From the NCBI RefSeq assembly GCF_009932555.1, contig NZ_BLJO01000005.1, forward strand, positions 147,140 through 211,139: a stretch of DNA of 64,000 nucleotides, given 5' to 3'. Of this stretch, positions 63,233-64,000 are shown piece by piece. The DNA comes from Steroidobacter agaridevorans (lineage in GTDB: Bacteria > Pseudomonadota > Gammaproteobacteria > Steroidobacterales > Steroidobacteraceae). The notes below the pieces were generated by a model. That model ran no database searches and was not told the origin of the DNA. It was given only the letters and a program-made list of their open reading frames with translations. Within the stretch, counting starts at the first letter, position 1; every line of letters begins with the position of its first letter. The translations under genes were made by a program, and so were the position numbers.

Positions 63233-63934
63233 TTATTTCGCTGCGAGCAACGCAGCGAAGGCCGGTTTGATCTCGTCAAGGATGTCGTGGATCGCGGCAG
63301 GCACGAGACTGCTGAACACATCGAGCAGCACCACTGCATTCACGATCGCATCCTGTCGGCTCGCCGCGCGCAGACGCGTCGCCATGCCGCGATTCACCGA
63401 GTGCACGCCGCGATACACGCGTTCGAGATCGTTGAGCACGAAATCCGCCGATGCACCTTCGCGCGCAGCGTAGTGCTGAGCGAGCAGATACATCGATGCA
63501 ACTCGATACGCCGTTTCGGATTCGCTGGAGAACGGCAGATGGAAGCGCGCCATCGGGCGAAACACCGCGGTGCGCGGGCAACCGCTCGATGCCATGATCA
63601 AGCCCATCAGCGAAGCGAGTGCTTGCTGTGCGGCCAAGGTCGCTGTGACCTGGCGCTCTTCGCTCTCCACCGTCACTTTCACCTTGTCGTAGGAAACGAT
63701 GTCGGTGAAGCCATCGATCACGCCGGCGAGCTGCAAAGCCGCGGGACAATGCGGCGTCTCGGCGGCATTGAACGGACAGCCGGTGCACTGATTGAAGCCC
63801 AGCGCCGTCCACGCCGGCGGCTGCGGCACATTCGGCGGACTGAGCTCCGCCGTGTCGCGATCCATCTCCAGCTCGAAAGCGCGTTCCTGGGAATCGGGGA
63901 AGGTGAAGCGATAGGTAAGTGTGACCTTGCTCAT
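63233..63934 (-). CDS. Conserved hypothetical protein with CxxCP-type motif
   Basis: 233 residues. A beta-rich start (VTLTYRFTFPDSQERAFEL) precedes FNQCTGCPFN, a further HCPA and, later, SSGCPRT. Four cysteines, each near Pro, could bind a metal or cluster. The C-terminal half is helical. Not recognised. ATG overlaps the stop of the next upstream gene (ATGA), so the two are an operon. Confidence 0.7.
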   Translation of the reverse strand: MSKVTLTYRFTFPDSQERAFELEMDRDTAELSPPNVPQPPAWTALGFNQCTGCPFNAAETPHCPAALQLAGVIDGFTDIVSYDKVKVTVESEERQVTATLAAQQALASLMGLIMASSGCPRTAVFRPMARFHLPFSSESETAYRVASMYLLAQHYAAREGASADFVLNDLERVYRGVHSVNRGMATRLRAASRQDAIVNAVVLLDVFSSLVPAAIHDILDEIKPAFAALLAAK

Positions 63935-63999
63935 GCGACCAGCCGATAGCAGGGCTTGTATTCGCCCGCGAGCTTCATGCGTTTTTGCCGCACGAACGC
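63931..63999 (-). CDS. Unidentified protein, last 22 codons only
   Basis: The frame enters from the window's end and stops at TGA 63933-63931, reading AFVRQKRMKLAGEYKPCYRL then Val-Ala. Too short to classify. The four-base overlap with the next gene is the evidence that it is real. Confidence 0.5.
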   Translation of the reverse strand, partial: AFVRQKRMKLAGEYKPCYRLVA

Positions 64000-64000
64000 C

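Overview
The window is high-GC chromosomal DNA from a gammaproteobacterium. Two conserved blocks point there: pilG-pilH-pilI-pilJ-chpA-chpC divergent from gshB-tonB-yqgE-ruvX-(lipoprotein)-pyrB, and pilT/pilU divergent from yggS-proC-yggT-DUF4426. Both are laid out much as in Pseudomonas and Xanthomonas relatives. The lack of pilK/chpB, the metZ gene and the general style suggest a Xanthomonadales- or Steroidobacter-like organism; that placement is an inference, not a measurement. No rRNA, tRNA, CRISPR array or intact insertion sequence was seen.

Layout. 1-4.8 kb: the end of a Nudix gene, three conserved unknowns, a periplasmic PDC/Cache-like protein, a porin and a glycine-rich RRM protein. 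5.2-11.2 kb: HAD phosphatase and metZ (minus), GST, FIST sensor protein and an S9 peptidase (plus). 11.3-14.8 kb: a tight three-gene minus operon of a tyrosine-type phosphatase fused to a degenerate ADP-ribosylglycohydrolase domain, a zinc peptidase and a D-Ala-D-Ala-ligase-like ATP-grasp enzyme. 14.9-17.4 kb: msrB, a YqhA membrane protein and a GAF histidine kinase.

17.4-24.2 kb is an accessory island. It holds a remnant of an HTH regulator, a DUF6680-like protein, and a complete RHS polymorphic-toxin locus. The locus has a Sec-type signal peptide, a long RHS core split by a one-base shift in a G9 tract, and a Cys/His tip toxin. It also has a translationally coupled three-helix candidate immunity gene, a displaced second tip carrying its own copy of the RHS junction and an in-frame amber codon, and a second candidate immunity gene. 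A broken sugar-dehydrogenase fragment lies at its other edge.

24.2-31.1 kb: a vWA lipoprotein / ECF sigma / membrane anti-sigma operon, an alkyltransferase-like protein, a sodium-solute symporter, ampD and rsmE. 31.1-42.1 kb: the Pil-Chp chemosensory operon that controls type IV pili. 42.3-49.7 kb: gshB, tonB, yqgE, ruvX, a DUF4394 lipoprotein, pyrB, a reductase-like fragment and a small secreted protein. 49.8-53.2 kb: three consecutive PilT-family retraction ATPases. 53.3-56.6 kb: yggS, proC, yggT, a DUF4426 lipoprotein and an HU-family protein. 56.7-64 kb: TerB, an alpha/beta hydrolase, a PEBP protein, an FKBP isomerase, htpG, an orphan ParA and small unknowns.

Twitching/surface sensing (Pil-Chp, three retraction ATPases, adjacent TonB) is the dominant coherent function. 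The most novel material is the RHS island and the phosphatase/pseudo-hydrolase/peptidase/ATP-grasp operon.
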